NCBI RefSeq assembly: GCF_938040115.1 | Contig: NZ_CALHXD010000100.1 | Coordinates: forward strand, 1 to 9,334 | Origin: an uncultured Campylobacter sp. | GTDB lineage: Bacteria; Campylobacterota; Campylobacteria; Campylobacterales; Campylobacteraceae | DNA: 9,334 nucleotides | Reading direction: 5' to 3' | Shown here: positions 1-7,986 of the stretch, in pieces | Position numbering within the stretch: the first letter of the stretch is position 1 | How the letters are laid out: the number at the start of each line of letters is the position of its first letter | Position numbers and translations under genes: made by a program | The notes under the pieces: model-generated | The model's input: only the letters and a program-made list of their open reading frames with translations | Told to the model about the DNA's origin: nothing | Database searches by the model: none

Positions 1-1359
1 AATCTCTAGCAGTACCGCCGTCGGATCGCCGCGAAAGCTCCTACCGACCTTGTCGATCTCGTCTAGCACGATGACAGGATTCATCTGCTTTGCCTCTATC
101 AGCCCCTGTACGATACGACCGGGCATCGCGCCTATGTAGGTGCGGCGGTGTCCGCGCAGCTCGTTTACATCCTCAAGCCCGCCCAAAGCCACGCGCACTA
201 GCTCGCGTTTTAGCGCCTTTGCGATGGAGTTTGCCAGACTCGTTTTACCGACGCCCGGAGGCCCCGCAAAGCACAATATCGCGCCGTTATTTACCTTGCC
301 CGCGACGCCTCGTAGCTGTAAAAGCTCGCGCAGAGCAAAATACTCCTCTATCCTATCTTTTGGCCTCTCAAGCCCGTAGTGATCGGCGTTTAGCTGCTTT
401 GCGACCTCTTGCACGCTTAGTTTTTTGTTCGCCAGACTTTCAAACGGCACCTCTACGACCCAGTCGAGGTAGCTTTGCGTCGTGTTTGCGTCGGCGGAGT
501 CAGGATGCATGCGCGATAGTTTGTCGATTTGCTTTTTTATCTCCTTATACGCGTCCTCGCCCATAAATTTTTTCTTAGCTTCCAGCTTTTTGCGGTACTC
601 CTCGATCTCCTCTTCGCGGCTCGTGTCGGAGCCGAGCTCTTGCTGGATCTGCTTTAGCTGCTCTTTTAGGAAATACTCCTTATTTACCTTATCGATCCTT
701 GAGTGGACTTTGTTTTTTATCTCGCGCTGGAGCTTGTTTGCCTCGATTTCCTCGATGACATAGTCGATGAGTTTTAGTAGCTTTTGCTCCAAATTTTCCT
801 CGATAAAAAACTCGTACGCCGTCTTTTTCTTTAGCCTTAGCGAGCTTAAGATGAGATCACAAACGCGGCTGGGCTCGGCGCTCTCTTCTATCGTTTTTAA
901 AAGATCGGGCGGGAAAAAGTGGCTAAGCGCGGCCAGATCTCGCACCTTTTCGCGAAGTACGGTTAGTAGCGCGTCGCTTTTGGTGTTTTCGGGTCTTTTT
1001 TCGTGCAACACGTCTACAACGGCTTGCAATGGCTTTGAGGATACTTTTGAGACTATGCGGCCTTTGCTAGTTCCTTGAAATAAAATTTTCACTCTACCAT
1101 CCGGTAGCGGTACTCGCCTCATCACGGTGCCTATGACGCCGGCGTCGTAGATGGAGTCAAATTCTCGTGCACCTTCATTTTGCGCTTTCGTCGGCACGAC
1201 TAAGATGGGGCTTTGCGACTCGAGGGCTAAATTTAGCGCCTCGATATTTTCCTCGTCGCTCAAAAAAAGCGGCGTGATCATAAAAGGATATAAAAATAGC
1301 TCGTCCTCTACGATGACAGGTAGCTGCGCCGGGAACATTTTTGATTCGTAAATTTGCAA
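1..1359 (-). CDS. lon: ATP-dependent serine protease Lon (N-terminal 453 residues; C-terminus beyond the left edge)
   Basis: Lon is a cytoplasmic homohexameric AAA+ protease that unfolds and degrades misfolded and regulatory proteins. The minus frame is open from a TTG at 1359 to the window edge. The N-terminal substrate-binding domain begins about residue 14 with a [19 protein letters not shown] stretch. A helical region near residues 215-235 contains the family signature [17 protein letters not shown]. The AAA+ domain shows Walker A GPPGVGKT at 366-373 (Lys372) and Walker [10 protein letters not shown] with Asp433-Glu434, followed by [10 protein letters not shown]. The Ser-Lys protease domain, expected after about residue 600 of roughly 800, lies outside the window. 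The TTG start is chosen because AGGAG lies 6 bases upstream and it comes just after the bamD stop; the next in-frame ATG (1338) would trim seven residues. It is probably co-transcribed with bamD. Identity is certain; the start is likely. Confidence 0.96.
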   Translation of the reverse strand, partial: MQIYESKMFPAQLPVIVEDELFLYPFMITPLFLSDEENIEALNLALESQSPILVVPTKAQNEGAREFDSIYDAGVIGTVMRRVPLPDGRVKILFQGTSKGRIVSKVSSKPLQAVVDVLHEKRPENTKSDALLTVLREKVRDLAALSHFFPPDLLKTIEESAEPSRVCDLILSSLRLKKKTAYEFFIEENLEQKLLKLIDYVIEEIEANKLQREIKNKVHSRIDKVNKEYFLKEQLKQIQQELGSDTSREEEIEEYRKKLEAKKKFMGEDAYKEIKKQIDKLSRMHPDSADANTTQSYLDWVVEVPFESLANKKLSVQEVAKQLNADHYGLERPKDRIEEYFALRELLQLRGVAGKVNNGAILCFAGPPGVGKTSLANSIAKALKRELVRVALGGLEDVNELRGHRRTYIGAMPGRIVQGLIEAKQMNPVIVLDEIDKVGRSFRGDPTAVLLEI

Positions 1360-1368
1360 ATTTAGCTC

Positions 1369-2016
1369 CTATTCAAACATTTTTCTATACCAAGGAAGCT
1401 GCGGAAGCACGATATTTGCGTCGTTTAACGGCGAAGCTTGCACCTTTTCTTTATAAATTTGCGCCGACTCATCCCTACCTGTGCGCTCGTACAGATCGGC
1501 TATCTGCACGTCTAGGTTGTATATCGCGAGCTTAAATTTAACCAGCATAGTTTCGATCAGCGGGCGATACTGCGTGTTTGGGTAAATGTAGAGAAATTTT
1601 TCTATCTCGGCGATACTGTCTTGCATTAGCTTTTGGTTTCGATTGGGTTGCGAGAATGAGTCAAAATTCGCTTTTATTTTTAAATACTGCGCAAATTCGC
1701 TCCTAGGGCCACCGTCGCCGTATCTTTTGAGGTATTCATCGAGGTAAAAATTCGCCATCAGATACTCTTCGTCGTTAGCGTGAGCTTGAGCTAGTATCAG
1801 TAAAATTTGCTCCAAAAGCGGGCTAGCTACGTGCTCGCTAGACATCGCCGTGTAGTGTTTGTCGGCGCTTTCTAGGTCGCGATTTTTGATATCGCCGATG
1901 ATCTCAGAGTACCACTGATCAGGCGTTAGATTATAAAGCTCGGTGTATTTGTCGGCACAACCGCCGATTAAACCAACAAAAAATACCGCAGATAAAAATT
2001 TAATTAAATTTCTCAT
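1369..2016 (-). CDS. bamD: Outer-membrane assembly lipoprotein BamD (ComL/YfiO family)
   Basis: This 215-residue protein is the likely BamD subunit of the BAM complex, which folds beta-barrel proteins into the outer membrane from its periplasmic face. It starts with a lipoprotein signal peptide: a basic start, a hydrophobic core and a lipobox ending Ile-Gly-Gly-Cys20, so the mature protein is predicted to be lipidated on Cys20. The rest is helical with TPR-like patterning. Features such as YNLTPDQWY (about 28-36), YLDEYLKRYGDG and EKFLYIYPNTQY fit BamD's repeated tetratricopeptide helices, and the length suits the compact Campylobacterota form. An AAGGGAAGG purine run directly precedes the ATG. 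Only 9 bases separate the stop from the lon start, so the two genes probably form one transcript. In C. jejuni (from memory) the same lipoprotein gene lies between lon and fliW. Confidence 0.88.
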   Translation of the reverse strand: MRNLIKFLSAVFFVGLIGGCADKYTELYNLTPDQWYSEIIGDIKNRDLESADKHYTAMSSEHVASPLLEQILLILAQAHANDEEYLMANFYLDEYLKRYGDGGPRSEFAQYLKIKANFDSFSQPNRNQKLMQDSIAEIEKFLYIYPNTQYRPLIETMLVKFKLAIYNLDVQIADLYERTGRDESAQIYKEKVQASPLNDANIVLPQLPWYRKMFE

Positions 2017-2051
2017 ACCTTCCCTTAAATTTAAATTTTTTAAAACGGACT

Positions 2052-2060
2052 ATTTTACCA
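2052..2060 (-). promoter_or_regulatory. Probable extended -10 promoter for bamD-lon
   Basis: Read on the minus strand, this is TGGTAAAAT, an extended -10 element of the TGnTAtAAT type, in the AT-rich divergent spacer. Initiation about 7 bases downstream would give a leader of roughly 30 bases before the bamD ATG. No -35 box is obvious, as is usual for Campylobacter sigma-70 promoters. It was found by eye only. Confidence 0.45.
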
Positions 2061-2123
2061 TTGTTTTTATTGCTTTTCGGTAAATTTGATTTCATTTTAT
2101 GCTTAAAAATAGGAAATTTTGGA

Positions 2124-2129
2124 TACAAT
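2124..2129 (+). promoter_or_regulatory. Candidate -10 box for fliW and the downstream run
   Basis: TACAAT, preceded by AAATTTTGGA, resembles Campylobacter -10 regions with a T-rich stretch just upstream. Start of transcription near 2136 would leave a leader of about 30 bases. A perfect TATAAT also occurs at 2149-2154, but it abuts the ribosome binding site, so transcripts from it would begin at or inside the Shine-Dalgarno. I therefore prefer the upstream box. Confidence 0.35.
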
Positions 2130-2167
2130 TCGCGTAAAAAAGTAAATGTATAATTAAGGAGATGTAT

Positions 2168-2551
2168 ATGGTTTTTCAAGTCAAAAGTCCGATTTTAGGC
2201 TTTGAGCACATCAAAAGTTATGAGTTAAAAGAATTAGATCAGTTTTTCATAAAGCTTCAAAGCATGGACGACGATACATCTTTCACCGCGATAAATCCGT
2301 ATGCCTTGAGAAATTACGAATTTGAGATACCGACGTACTATCAGGAGCTGATGGACATAAACGACAAAAGCGAGCTAAGGATTTACAACATCATGGTCGT
2401 GAGCACTCCGATCGAGACATCTACGGTAAATTTCATCGCTCCTATCGTTTGCAACATGACAAATATGACGCTTTCACAGATAGTGCTTGACGCATGGACA
2501 TATCCAATGTATAAACAGGCTGAAAAAATTTCGGATTTTATTGAGAAGTAA
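2168..2551 (+). CDS. fliW: Flagellar assembly factor FliW
   Basis: FliW is a small cytoplasmic protein that binds flagellin and the RNA-binding regulator CsrA. In C. jejuni and Bacillus it frees flagellin mRNA from CsrA repression and so couples flagellin synthesis to export. The product has about 127 residues, the usual length. It shows family features: [12 protein letters not shown] at the N-terminus, [10 protein letters not shown] in the middle, [11 protein letters not shown], then a beta-rich stretch ending in NFIAPIVCN before a C-terminal helix. An ATG at 2162 is in frame, but AAGGAG (2156-2161) directly touches it. The ATG at 2168 has normal 6-base spacing and gives the expected N-terminus, so I chose it. 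It is transcribed away from bamD. The following gene starts 19 bases after the stop, so read-through into the large exported-protein gene is likely. Confidence 0.93.
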   Translation: MVFQVKSPILGFEHIKSYELKELDQFFIKLQSMDDDTSFTAINPYALRNYEFEIPTYYQELMDINDKSELRIYNIMVVSTPIETSTVNFIAPIVCNMTNMTLSQIVLDAWTYPMYKQAEKISDFIEK

Positions 2552-2570
2552 AAATTTTAAGGAAAACCAA

Positions 2571-5500
2571 GTGAAAAATTCTAATTTTTTTTTAATTGCG
2601 ATTTTTTTACTAAGCTCAAGTAGCGCCTTTGCTGTAAAAGATAAAAATCAGCTGGAACATAATTTAGTATCTGCATCATCTAGCAGATATCTAGACAATA
2701 AAGAAACCGCCAATCTTCAAAAAAGAGTCATAAATGAAGAAGTAATAGACCAATACGGAGTTAAAAGACTAGAAGAACGAAAGATAATATACGGCGATAT
2801 AGAGACTATCGGGGCCTCCGTCTTAAGAACCGTAGGCAATAGCTCTCAAGGATACGGCTATAATTACAGGCCTATTTTAAGTTCCACTACGATACATACG
2901 TCCATTACAAACGTTGTATTTGAAAAAGAGGATACAAGCTATAGCTTAAACTCATCAAAAGCGACTTTTGACTTTTCCGATAGGAAAAATACCGACGGAG
3001 CAAGCATAGCAAATGATATAGTAGGAAAAAGAGTTGTTTATGCTAGACTTTATTGGGCCGGAAGTTTTTCTTTAGGTTGGAGTATTTCAAACGATAACAC
3101 GGCTAGAGATAAATACTTTGATACGATAAAAAACTTCAATACGATAAGATTCGGAACACCAAAAGGATACTATAATATTACCGCACACGAAAAAGATACG
3201 TTTTGGTTTGGGTCGCTCTCAAGTAGGGGCATGAGATTTCAATATCAAACAAGCGCTGACGTTACCGAGCTAGTAAAAGAGTCCCTAGGAAATACCGTAG
3301 CAAGCAGAACTTTTAGCGCAGGAAATATAAAAACTCATGATGGAATACCTCCGGGCCTATATTCATACACCGACGGCAAATGGTTTAACAATCTGCAATC
3401 CCCTAGATACGGAGGATGGGCACTAGTTATCGTATATGACTTTGGTAGCAAAGACGGTAAAAAAATAAAACCCAAAGGCGTCAATATATTTGACGGCATC
3501 AAGCTACTAACGCCGCTAGATTTAAACAAGGGAGCTAGCAGAAGCGCAGACATAACGGTTAGCGGCTTTTATACTCCAGTAAACGGCGCGGTAGTTTCCT
3601 CTCTTACCACTCTTTCATTCGGCGCAGCGAGCGAGATCTCCGCCGAAGACATAGAGATTAGAAAAGATAGCCATTCGCCGTATAGTTCAATTTTTGATAG
3701 TACCCTAAATCAAAAAGGCGACCAGTTTAACTCCACTATATCTAAATTTAATAAGCATTTAAACCCTAGCAAAAAATATAACGCGAGTATGGATTTAGAT
3801 ACATACGATATTACCGGAAAACTTACCAATAAGCAAACGTCTGCCGACATACGGCTAACTGCAAAAATAATCAAAAGACCTGGTGGCAGCCTACAAGGTG
3901 ACGAGGCTACCGTGGGTATGCTGGCGTTTTCTACCGATCTATATGTACCGAAAGTATGCTATATAGAAAAGCTATATGTTAGAGACAAAAATAAAACCAG
4001 CGAACAAGACTTTGAACCGGTTAGCACCAATGCCGGCAAAAAAACTACCGCAGAAAAGGGAGACACGCTAAGAGTTAGGCTCCAAATAGTAAACAACGGA
4101 AACGAAGAGGCTCAAAAACTATCGATCGGTACTGCACTGGATCCAAAAAATTTGACATATATAAACAATACTACGTTTATAAAACCCGACGTCGGAAGAG
4201 GAACAGCCTTCGCCGTAGGAGCGGGAGATAAAAACCCAGATAATACAAATTTGCAAACTTATGCCTCAGGTAAACTAAAATTCCTAGTCGGTCAAGGCGC
4301 CGGCGGAGGCAACGGCGGTACTATAGGAAGTAGTAACCAAGCTTTTATACAATTTGATACCGTACTAGGAGAGGCTTTTGCTAGAAATTCATATACCGCA
4401 AATTTTGAAAATGCGAGCATAAATCTAACATATAAGGGCGCCATAGAAGAGTGCACCGAAACAAAATATCAACTAAGAGTAGGAAGTATAGCATCAAAAG
4501 TTGTAAATAAAAAATTCGGCGCATTGGGTAATTCGGAAAATTTATTCACTCAACTTGCCGCAAGAAAATTTGATGTTAAATTAGTAAATTTATTCATAAG
4601 CGAAGAAAACGGCAAGGAGGTTAAAAAGCTTGACGATTTTAACTTTGCCAACGATGTTTACGTAGATGTAATAGAAGCAAATAAACCTTGCAATAGTGCA
4701 CAAAACGTAATCGAAGGCAATAAAACGATTGAAGTACTAAAAACAGACCTTGCTAACAAAAGCATAATAGATCTAAAAAATATCTTAATCAAAAAAGCTT
4801 ATCCAAATTTGATATTTAGACTTTCATATAAAGACGCGAAAAATATAGACCACAAAGTTTGTAGTTCGGATTCGTTTTCTATAAGACCGAAGGAATTGCG
4901 AATTTATAATAGGACAACCAATACGACAAATTTTGGAAGCATGGTCGGAGGACGAGCGTATAAAAATATATGGGTACAAGCCATAGATAATGAAAACAAT
5001 ACAGCAGCTAACTACTCGACAAATATAAAACCTATTACGCTTAGAAGATCGACTCTAGTTCCGGCGACTTGCACGGACAGTTTTGCGTTTTTAAACGGTA
5101 TAAACCTAGAAGCCGATACCACTAACGGACTAGGAGAAATAAAAATATCCCAAGGCGGCGGCGCTACTAGCGACTTCGTATATCCAAACATAGGACACGT
5201 CGCCATACATGCCATAGATACGAAGTGGACAAACGTAGATAGAGGTACCGGCGGCAATCCTAGCGACTGTATAACAAATAGCGATACCACGACAGAAGAC
5301 GCAAACGGCAAGATAGGTTGCGATACCCAAACTAGAGGCGAGCAAAATTTGCTATTCGTACCAAATGATATAGCGGCGCAAAATTTAACCGTAACTAACT
5401 TTGCCGGCGGAAATATGACATATATGTCAAACGTCGCGCCTATGGGAGCAAACGTAACGTTTAATCTAACGGCTAGATTAGGCGATGCCGCTAGGACGGT

Positions 5501-6440
5501 CGCTACGCTATATCATACCGGTTGCTATTCTAGAAACAATAGCTTTACATTAGGAATCGATCAAATTTTAGGCGACTTTAAAACAAACAACGGCGGTGCG
5601 GCGACGCTTGCAGATATTCGAAATGCAATTATATTTTTTGATAACGATCCGCCTAGTTTCGTAAGAAAAGTAAACGCCGTAGCAAACAACGGCGCATATA
5701 GCGTAAACGCCAATGCTTTTAACGGCGGCACGGCAAACGTAAACCTAAGACTAAATTTTGCAAGAAGCGTAAATGTACCTAAAAATCCGTTTACTTTAAG
5801 CAACCAAAACTTAACGATAGGCAATATATCGGACGCTGACGCCGTAGCCGGCGCCGCATACGCAAAACCTACCGCCGTCAGTACGACGCAATTTTACTAC
5901 GGTCAAGTATATGCTCCAGACTACATCGGGCCCGCAAGTGGCTTTGATGCGAATGTATTCTACGGCATCTATTGCAATGCATGCAATGTGGCAAGATATT
6001 CTTTAATCAATGCAGCTAATGCGCTACCTCAAACAAATAATTGGTTTGTCAATACTACGCATCAAAATATCAACCTTGGAACGCATGGGGCATTTGGACA
6101 TGCTGCTACAACAACCGCATTAGCACCCAATCCTATAGTTATAGTAAATGGCGTAGAGACCATAAGACTATCAAGTAGAGCAATAATAACAGATGTCATC
6201 TCAATGAATGCATCAAGCTGGTTAGTATTCGATCCGATCAATGCAGCAGCAGTTACAAATAGATTTAATGCCACATTCACTAGAGATAATATCGGTATGA
6301 CATGGGGCGGGCGAGCCTTAAAAGTAGACCAGAAGAATGATGGGGTAGGCACCGTCGTGGGTACGCAAAGCATAGACGGCGGAGCAAATGACCTAAATAA
6401 TACCGTATCAAACAAACCAAACAAAAGGTTAGACTGGTGA
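2571..6440 (+). CDS. Large Sec-exported protein (1289 residues) with a DUF11-like module; possible pilus-associated adhesin, MshQ-like
   Basis: I do not recognise a named orthologue. Visible features in order: a Sec signal peptide at residues 1-21 ending Ser-Ala-Phe-Ala; an N-terminal module (about 85-330) with RLYWAGSF at 159, a DVTELVKE motif, GGWALVIVYDF at 281 and NIFDGIKLL at 305, a pattern I associate with bacterial surface proteins; and a DUF11-like segment (about 490-560) with KGDTLRVRLQIVNNGNEE then LDPKNLTYINNTTF. Further on, FSIRPKE at 769-775 is followed by an AIDNENNTAANYS stretch, reminiscent of the DUF6701 domain of MshQ. A long Asn/Ala/Gly-rich C-terminal part contains CNAC (Cys1135, Cys1138). 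Ten cysteines could form disulfides. The GTG start is chosen because AAGGA lies 7 bases upstream and a clean signal peptide follows; the frame is open upstream only inside fliW. There is no autotransporter barrel, LPXTG or membrane anchor. The stop overlaps the first prepilin by 4 bases. Export is near certain; the adhesin role is inferred. Confidence 0.85.
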   Translation: MKNSNFFLIAIFLLSSSSAFAVKDKNQLEHNLVSASSSRYLDNKETANLQKRVINEEVIDQYGVKRLEERKIIYGDIETIGASVLRTVGNSSQGYGYNYRPILSSTTIHTSITNVVFEKEDTSYSLNSSKATFDFSDRKNTDGASIANDIVGKRVVYARLYWAGSFSLGWSISNDNTARDKYFDTIKNFNTIRFGTPKGYYNITAHEKDTFWFGSLSSRGMRFQYQTSADVTELVKESLGNTVASRTFSAGNIKTHDGIPPGLYSYTDGKWFNNLQSPRYGGWALVIVYDFGSKDGKKIKPKGVNIFDGIKLLTPLDLNKGASRSADITVSGFYTPVNGAVVSSLTTLSFGAASEISAEDIEIRKDSHSPYSSIFDSTLNQKGDQFNSTISKFNKHLNPSKKYNASMDLDTYDITGKLTNKQTSADIRLTAKIIKRPGGSLQGDEATVGMLAFSTDLYVPKVCYIEKLYVRDKNKTSEQDFEPVSTNAGKKTTAEKGDTLRVRLQIVNNGNEEAQKLSIGTALDPKNLTYINNTTFIKPDVGRGTAFAVGAGDKNPDNTNLQTYASGKLKFLVGQGAGGGNGGTIGSSNQAFIQFDTVLGEAFARNSYTANFENASINLTYKGAIEECTETKYQLRVGSIASKVVNKKFGALGNSENLFTQLAARKFDVKLVNLFISEENGKEVKKLDDFNFANDVYVDVIEANKPCNSAQNVIEGNKTIEVLKTDLANKSIIDLKNILIKKAYPNLIFRLSYKDAKNIDHKVCSSDSFSIRPKELRIYNRTTNTTNFGSMVGGRAYKNIWVQAIDNENNTAANYSTNIKPITLRRSTLVPATCTDSFAFLNGINLEADTTNGLGEIKISQGGGATSDFVYPNIGHVAIHAIDTKWTNVDRGTGGNPSDCITNSDTTTEDANGKIGCDTQTRGEQNLLFVPNDIAAQNLTVTNFAGGNMTYMSNVAPMGANVTFNLTARLGDAARTVATLYHTGCYSRNNSFTLGIDQILGDFKTNNGGAATLADIRNAIIFFDNDPPSFVRKVNAVANNGAYSVNANAFNGGTANVNLRLNFARSVNVPKNPFTLSNQNLTIGNISDADAVAGAAYAKPTAVSTTQFYYGQVYAPDYIGPASGFDANVFYGIYCNACNVARYSLINAANALPQTNNWFVNTTHQNINLGTHGAFGHAATTTALAPNPIVIVNGVETIRLSSRAIITDVISMNASSWLVFDPINAAAVTNRFNATFTRDNIGMTWGGRALKVDQKNDGVGTVVGTQSIDGGANDLNNTVSNKPNKRLDW

Positions 6441-7042
6441 AAAAAAAAGGTTTTTCCTTAATCGAGCTTATATTATCGATCGTAATAGTAGGGTTAACTA
6501 TGGCGACGGTGCCAAATTTAATTGCAAAAGTATCGGAGAATAATCGCTTGGCCCTTGTTCAAGAAAGCGTCATGGACGGCAAAACTAGGATGGGGTTAGT
6601 ACTTACCGCTCCATGGGGTTGCACGAACGATATCTCTCTTCAGCTTGCTCCAACTCCTATATTCGGCGGCTTGGCTAATTTTTACGCTTTAAATGGGATA
6701 GATGGCACAAGAAGGCGAAACTTTTCTGCAATAGCAAGAGATACTGCATGTGCATCTTGGGAACAAAATCTTGATTCTTATAATAACAATAGGATAAATA
6801 TGAATAATATCCCTCAAGATGCCGCTACTACCTATAGCAGAGATAACATTATAAGCTCAACCCTTGTAACCAGCGTAAACAACACTAATATGTCAGGAGT
6901 GGCAAATCAGGATATAAAACAAGTAACCATCGCTGTTACCACAAATAATACTAGAGCTAATAATAATGGCCATCAAATAATCTTGAGAGCTTACTCAGCA
7001 AATATAGGTGATGCGCCTGCGCTTTTAACTAAGGTTTGGTGA
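6437..7042 (+). CDS. Prepilin-like minor pilin / pseudopilin (first of three)
   Basis: This 201-residue protein has a type IV prepilin leader: MKKKG then FSLIELILSIVIVGL, so a PilD/CtsP-type peptidase should cut after Gly5, giving a mature Phe1 with Glu at position 5. The hydrophobic helix runs to about residue 30 and is followed by an amphipathic helix and a globular Asn-rich domain with exactly two cysteines (62 and 105), a plausible disulfide. Its length and place first among three prepilins suggest a GspH/I-, PilV- or MshD-like minor subunit, but the globular part gives no firm assignment. The GTG start lies in a GTGA overlap with the stop of the large gene; AAAGG at 6424-6428 is 8 bases upstream. 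From memory, C. jejuni has the competence pseudopilin gene ctsT at this place, so a DNA-uptake role is possible, though this protein looks longer. Confidence 0.86.
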   Translation: MKKKGFSLIELILSIVIVGLTMATVPNLIAKVSENNRLALVQESVMDGKTRMGLVLTAPWGCTNDISLQLAPTPIFGGLANFYALNGIDGTRRRNFSAIARDTACASWEQNLDSYNNNRINMNNIPQDAATTYSRDNIISSTLVTSVNNTNMSGVANQDIKQVTIAVTTNNTRANNNGHQIILRAYSANIGDAPALLTKVW

Positions 7043-7047
7043 TAGAA

Positions 7048-7986
7048 ATGAAAAAAGCCTTTACCTTGATTGAACTTATGATGGTTATAGTTATAATGGG
7101 AATAATATCCTATGCCGGGGTGGAAATAACCTTGAATATATATAGAAATTATCTTCAAAGTAGGGCTATAAACACTCTAGAAATGCAAACCGAATTAGTT
7201 TTAGAGCAAATTGCAAAACGGCTTTCCATTCGCGTTAGAGGCTCAACGATAGGAAAGCAGCTTAGCAATAACGGAAATGGCACATTTGTATCTACCCAAG
7301 GAGCTGGATTGGACAACACCTTCCCCATTCTTGAATGGGTAACCTATAGCTACGAAAGTTTTCAAGACGGTAGCTGGACTGGCTTTATAGACCTAAATAA
7401 TCCAAATACTAGCGCCGCAAAAAACCCTGCAACAAATAGCGGACGACTATCAACGCCTGGAAGTAGGCTTTTGGTGCAAAATTTACAAACTGATCCAGCT
7501 TCCGCAAATCAAAACATACGAGATCTTACCAATGGACGGGCCAGTTTAAACAATGGAAATATAGGTTTGATATTTAAAGGTACGGGTCTAAATGTAAATT
7601 CATCTTTCGGCTATAATCGCACAAACGCACAGTCTATAGCTTTGGTTACAAAGAATACCGCCGACACCGTATTGAGTATTAGAAATTATAGAGGTCAGCT
7701 TATTTCTGAACAGTATTATCTGCTTCATACCGCTTATGCAGTGGTCCCTGGTCAAGCTAGCGCTAACGGAGATTTTAACTTATTGCTTCATTATAATTTT
7801 CGCCCATGGGCAGGAGAAGAATACAATGACGGAAGCTCGGATATACTAGCTACAAACGTAACAAGATTTAATTTTACAGAACTCAATAATGTCATGGTTT
7901 TAAAGCTATGCATAAGAGATGCCGGAAGATCGCTTGGTAACGGCGAAGAGGAAACTACCGTATGCAAAACAAAGGCGATATACTAA
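7048..7986 (+). CDS. Prepilin-like minor pilin, PilW/GspJ/MshO-like
   Basis: The product has 312 residues. It begins MKKA then FTLIELMMVIVIMGI, a prepilin signal with Ala at -1 in place of Gly and Glu at mature position 5. Ala at -1 is, to my knowledge, common in Campylobacterota prepilins. After the long N-terminal helix comes a large beta-rich domain. Near the end, NVTRFNFTELNN followed by VLKLCIRD resembles the closing beta strands of PilW/GspJ-type minor subunits, and the size fits that class. The only two cysteines (288 and 306) flank a short C-terminal loop. The start is uncertain. ATG 7048 gives the compact basic leader. GTG 7039 would overlap the previous stop as GTGA, has AAGG 4 bases upstream, and adds three residues; TTG 7036 adds four. 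The mature protein is the same in each case. Confidence 0.86.
   Translation: MKKAFTLIELMMVIVIMGIISYAGVEITLNIYRNYLQSRAINTLEMQTELVLEQIAKRLSIRVRGSTIGKQLSNNGNGTFVSTQGAGLDNTFPILEWVTYSYESFQDGSWTGFIDLNNPNTSAAKNPATNSGRLSTPGSRLLVQNLQTDPASANQNIRDLTNGRASLNNGNIGLIFKGTGLNVNSSFGYNRTNAQSIALVTKNTADTVLSIRNYRGQLISEQYYLLHTAYAVVPGQASANGDFNLLLHYNFRPWAGEEYNDGSSDILATNVTRFNFTELNNVMVLKLCIRDAGRSLGNGEEETTVCKTKAIY

Noticed and set aside
90..1351. Several plus-strand open frames opposite lon
   Set aside because: The minus frame encodes an unmistakable Lon with Walker motifs. The plus frames give Ser/Arg-rich shadow proteins with no convincing binding sites.
1341..1535. Plus-strand open frame over the bamD end and lon start
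   Set aside because: It lies opposite real genes, has no Shine-Dalgarno and resembles nothing known.
2487..2570. Upstream ATG start for the large protein
   Set aside because: It would lie inside fliW and put 28 polar residues before a clean signal peptide. GTG at 2571 has a well-placed AAGGA.
3335..6424. Minus-strand open frames opposite the large gene
   Set aside because: They arise from the codon bias of the long plus-strand gene and lack ribosome binding sites and recognisable domains.
2571..6440. Reading the large protein as an autotransporter or as PilY1 itself
   Set aside because: There is no C-terminal barrel ending in an aromatic-rich strand, and no recognisable PilY1 propeller. 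Acidic loops such as DKNPDN and DQKNDG are too weak to call calcium sites.
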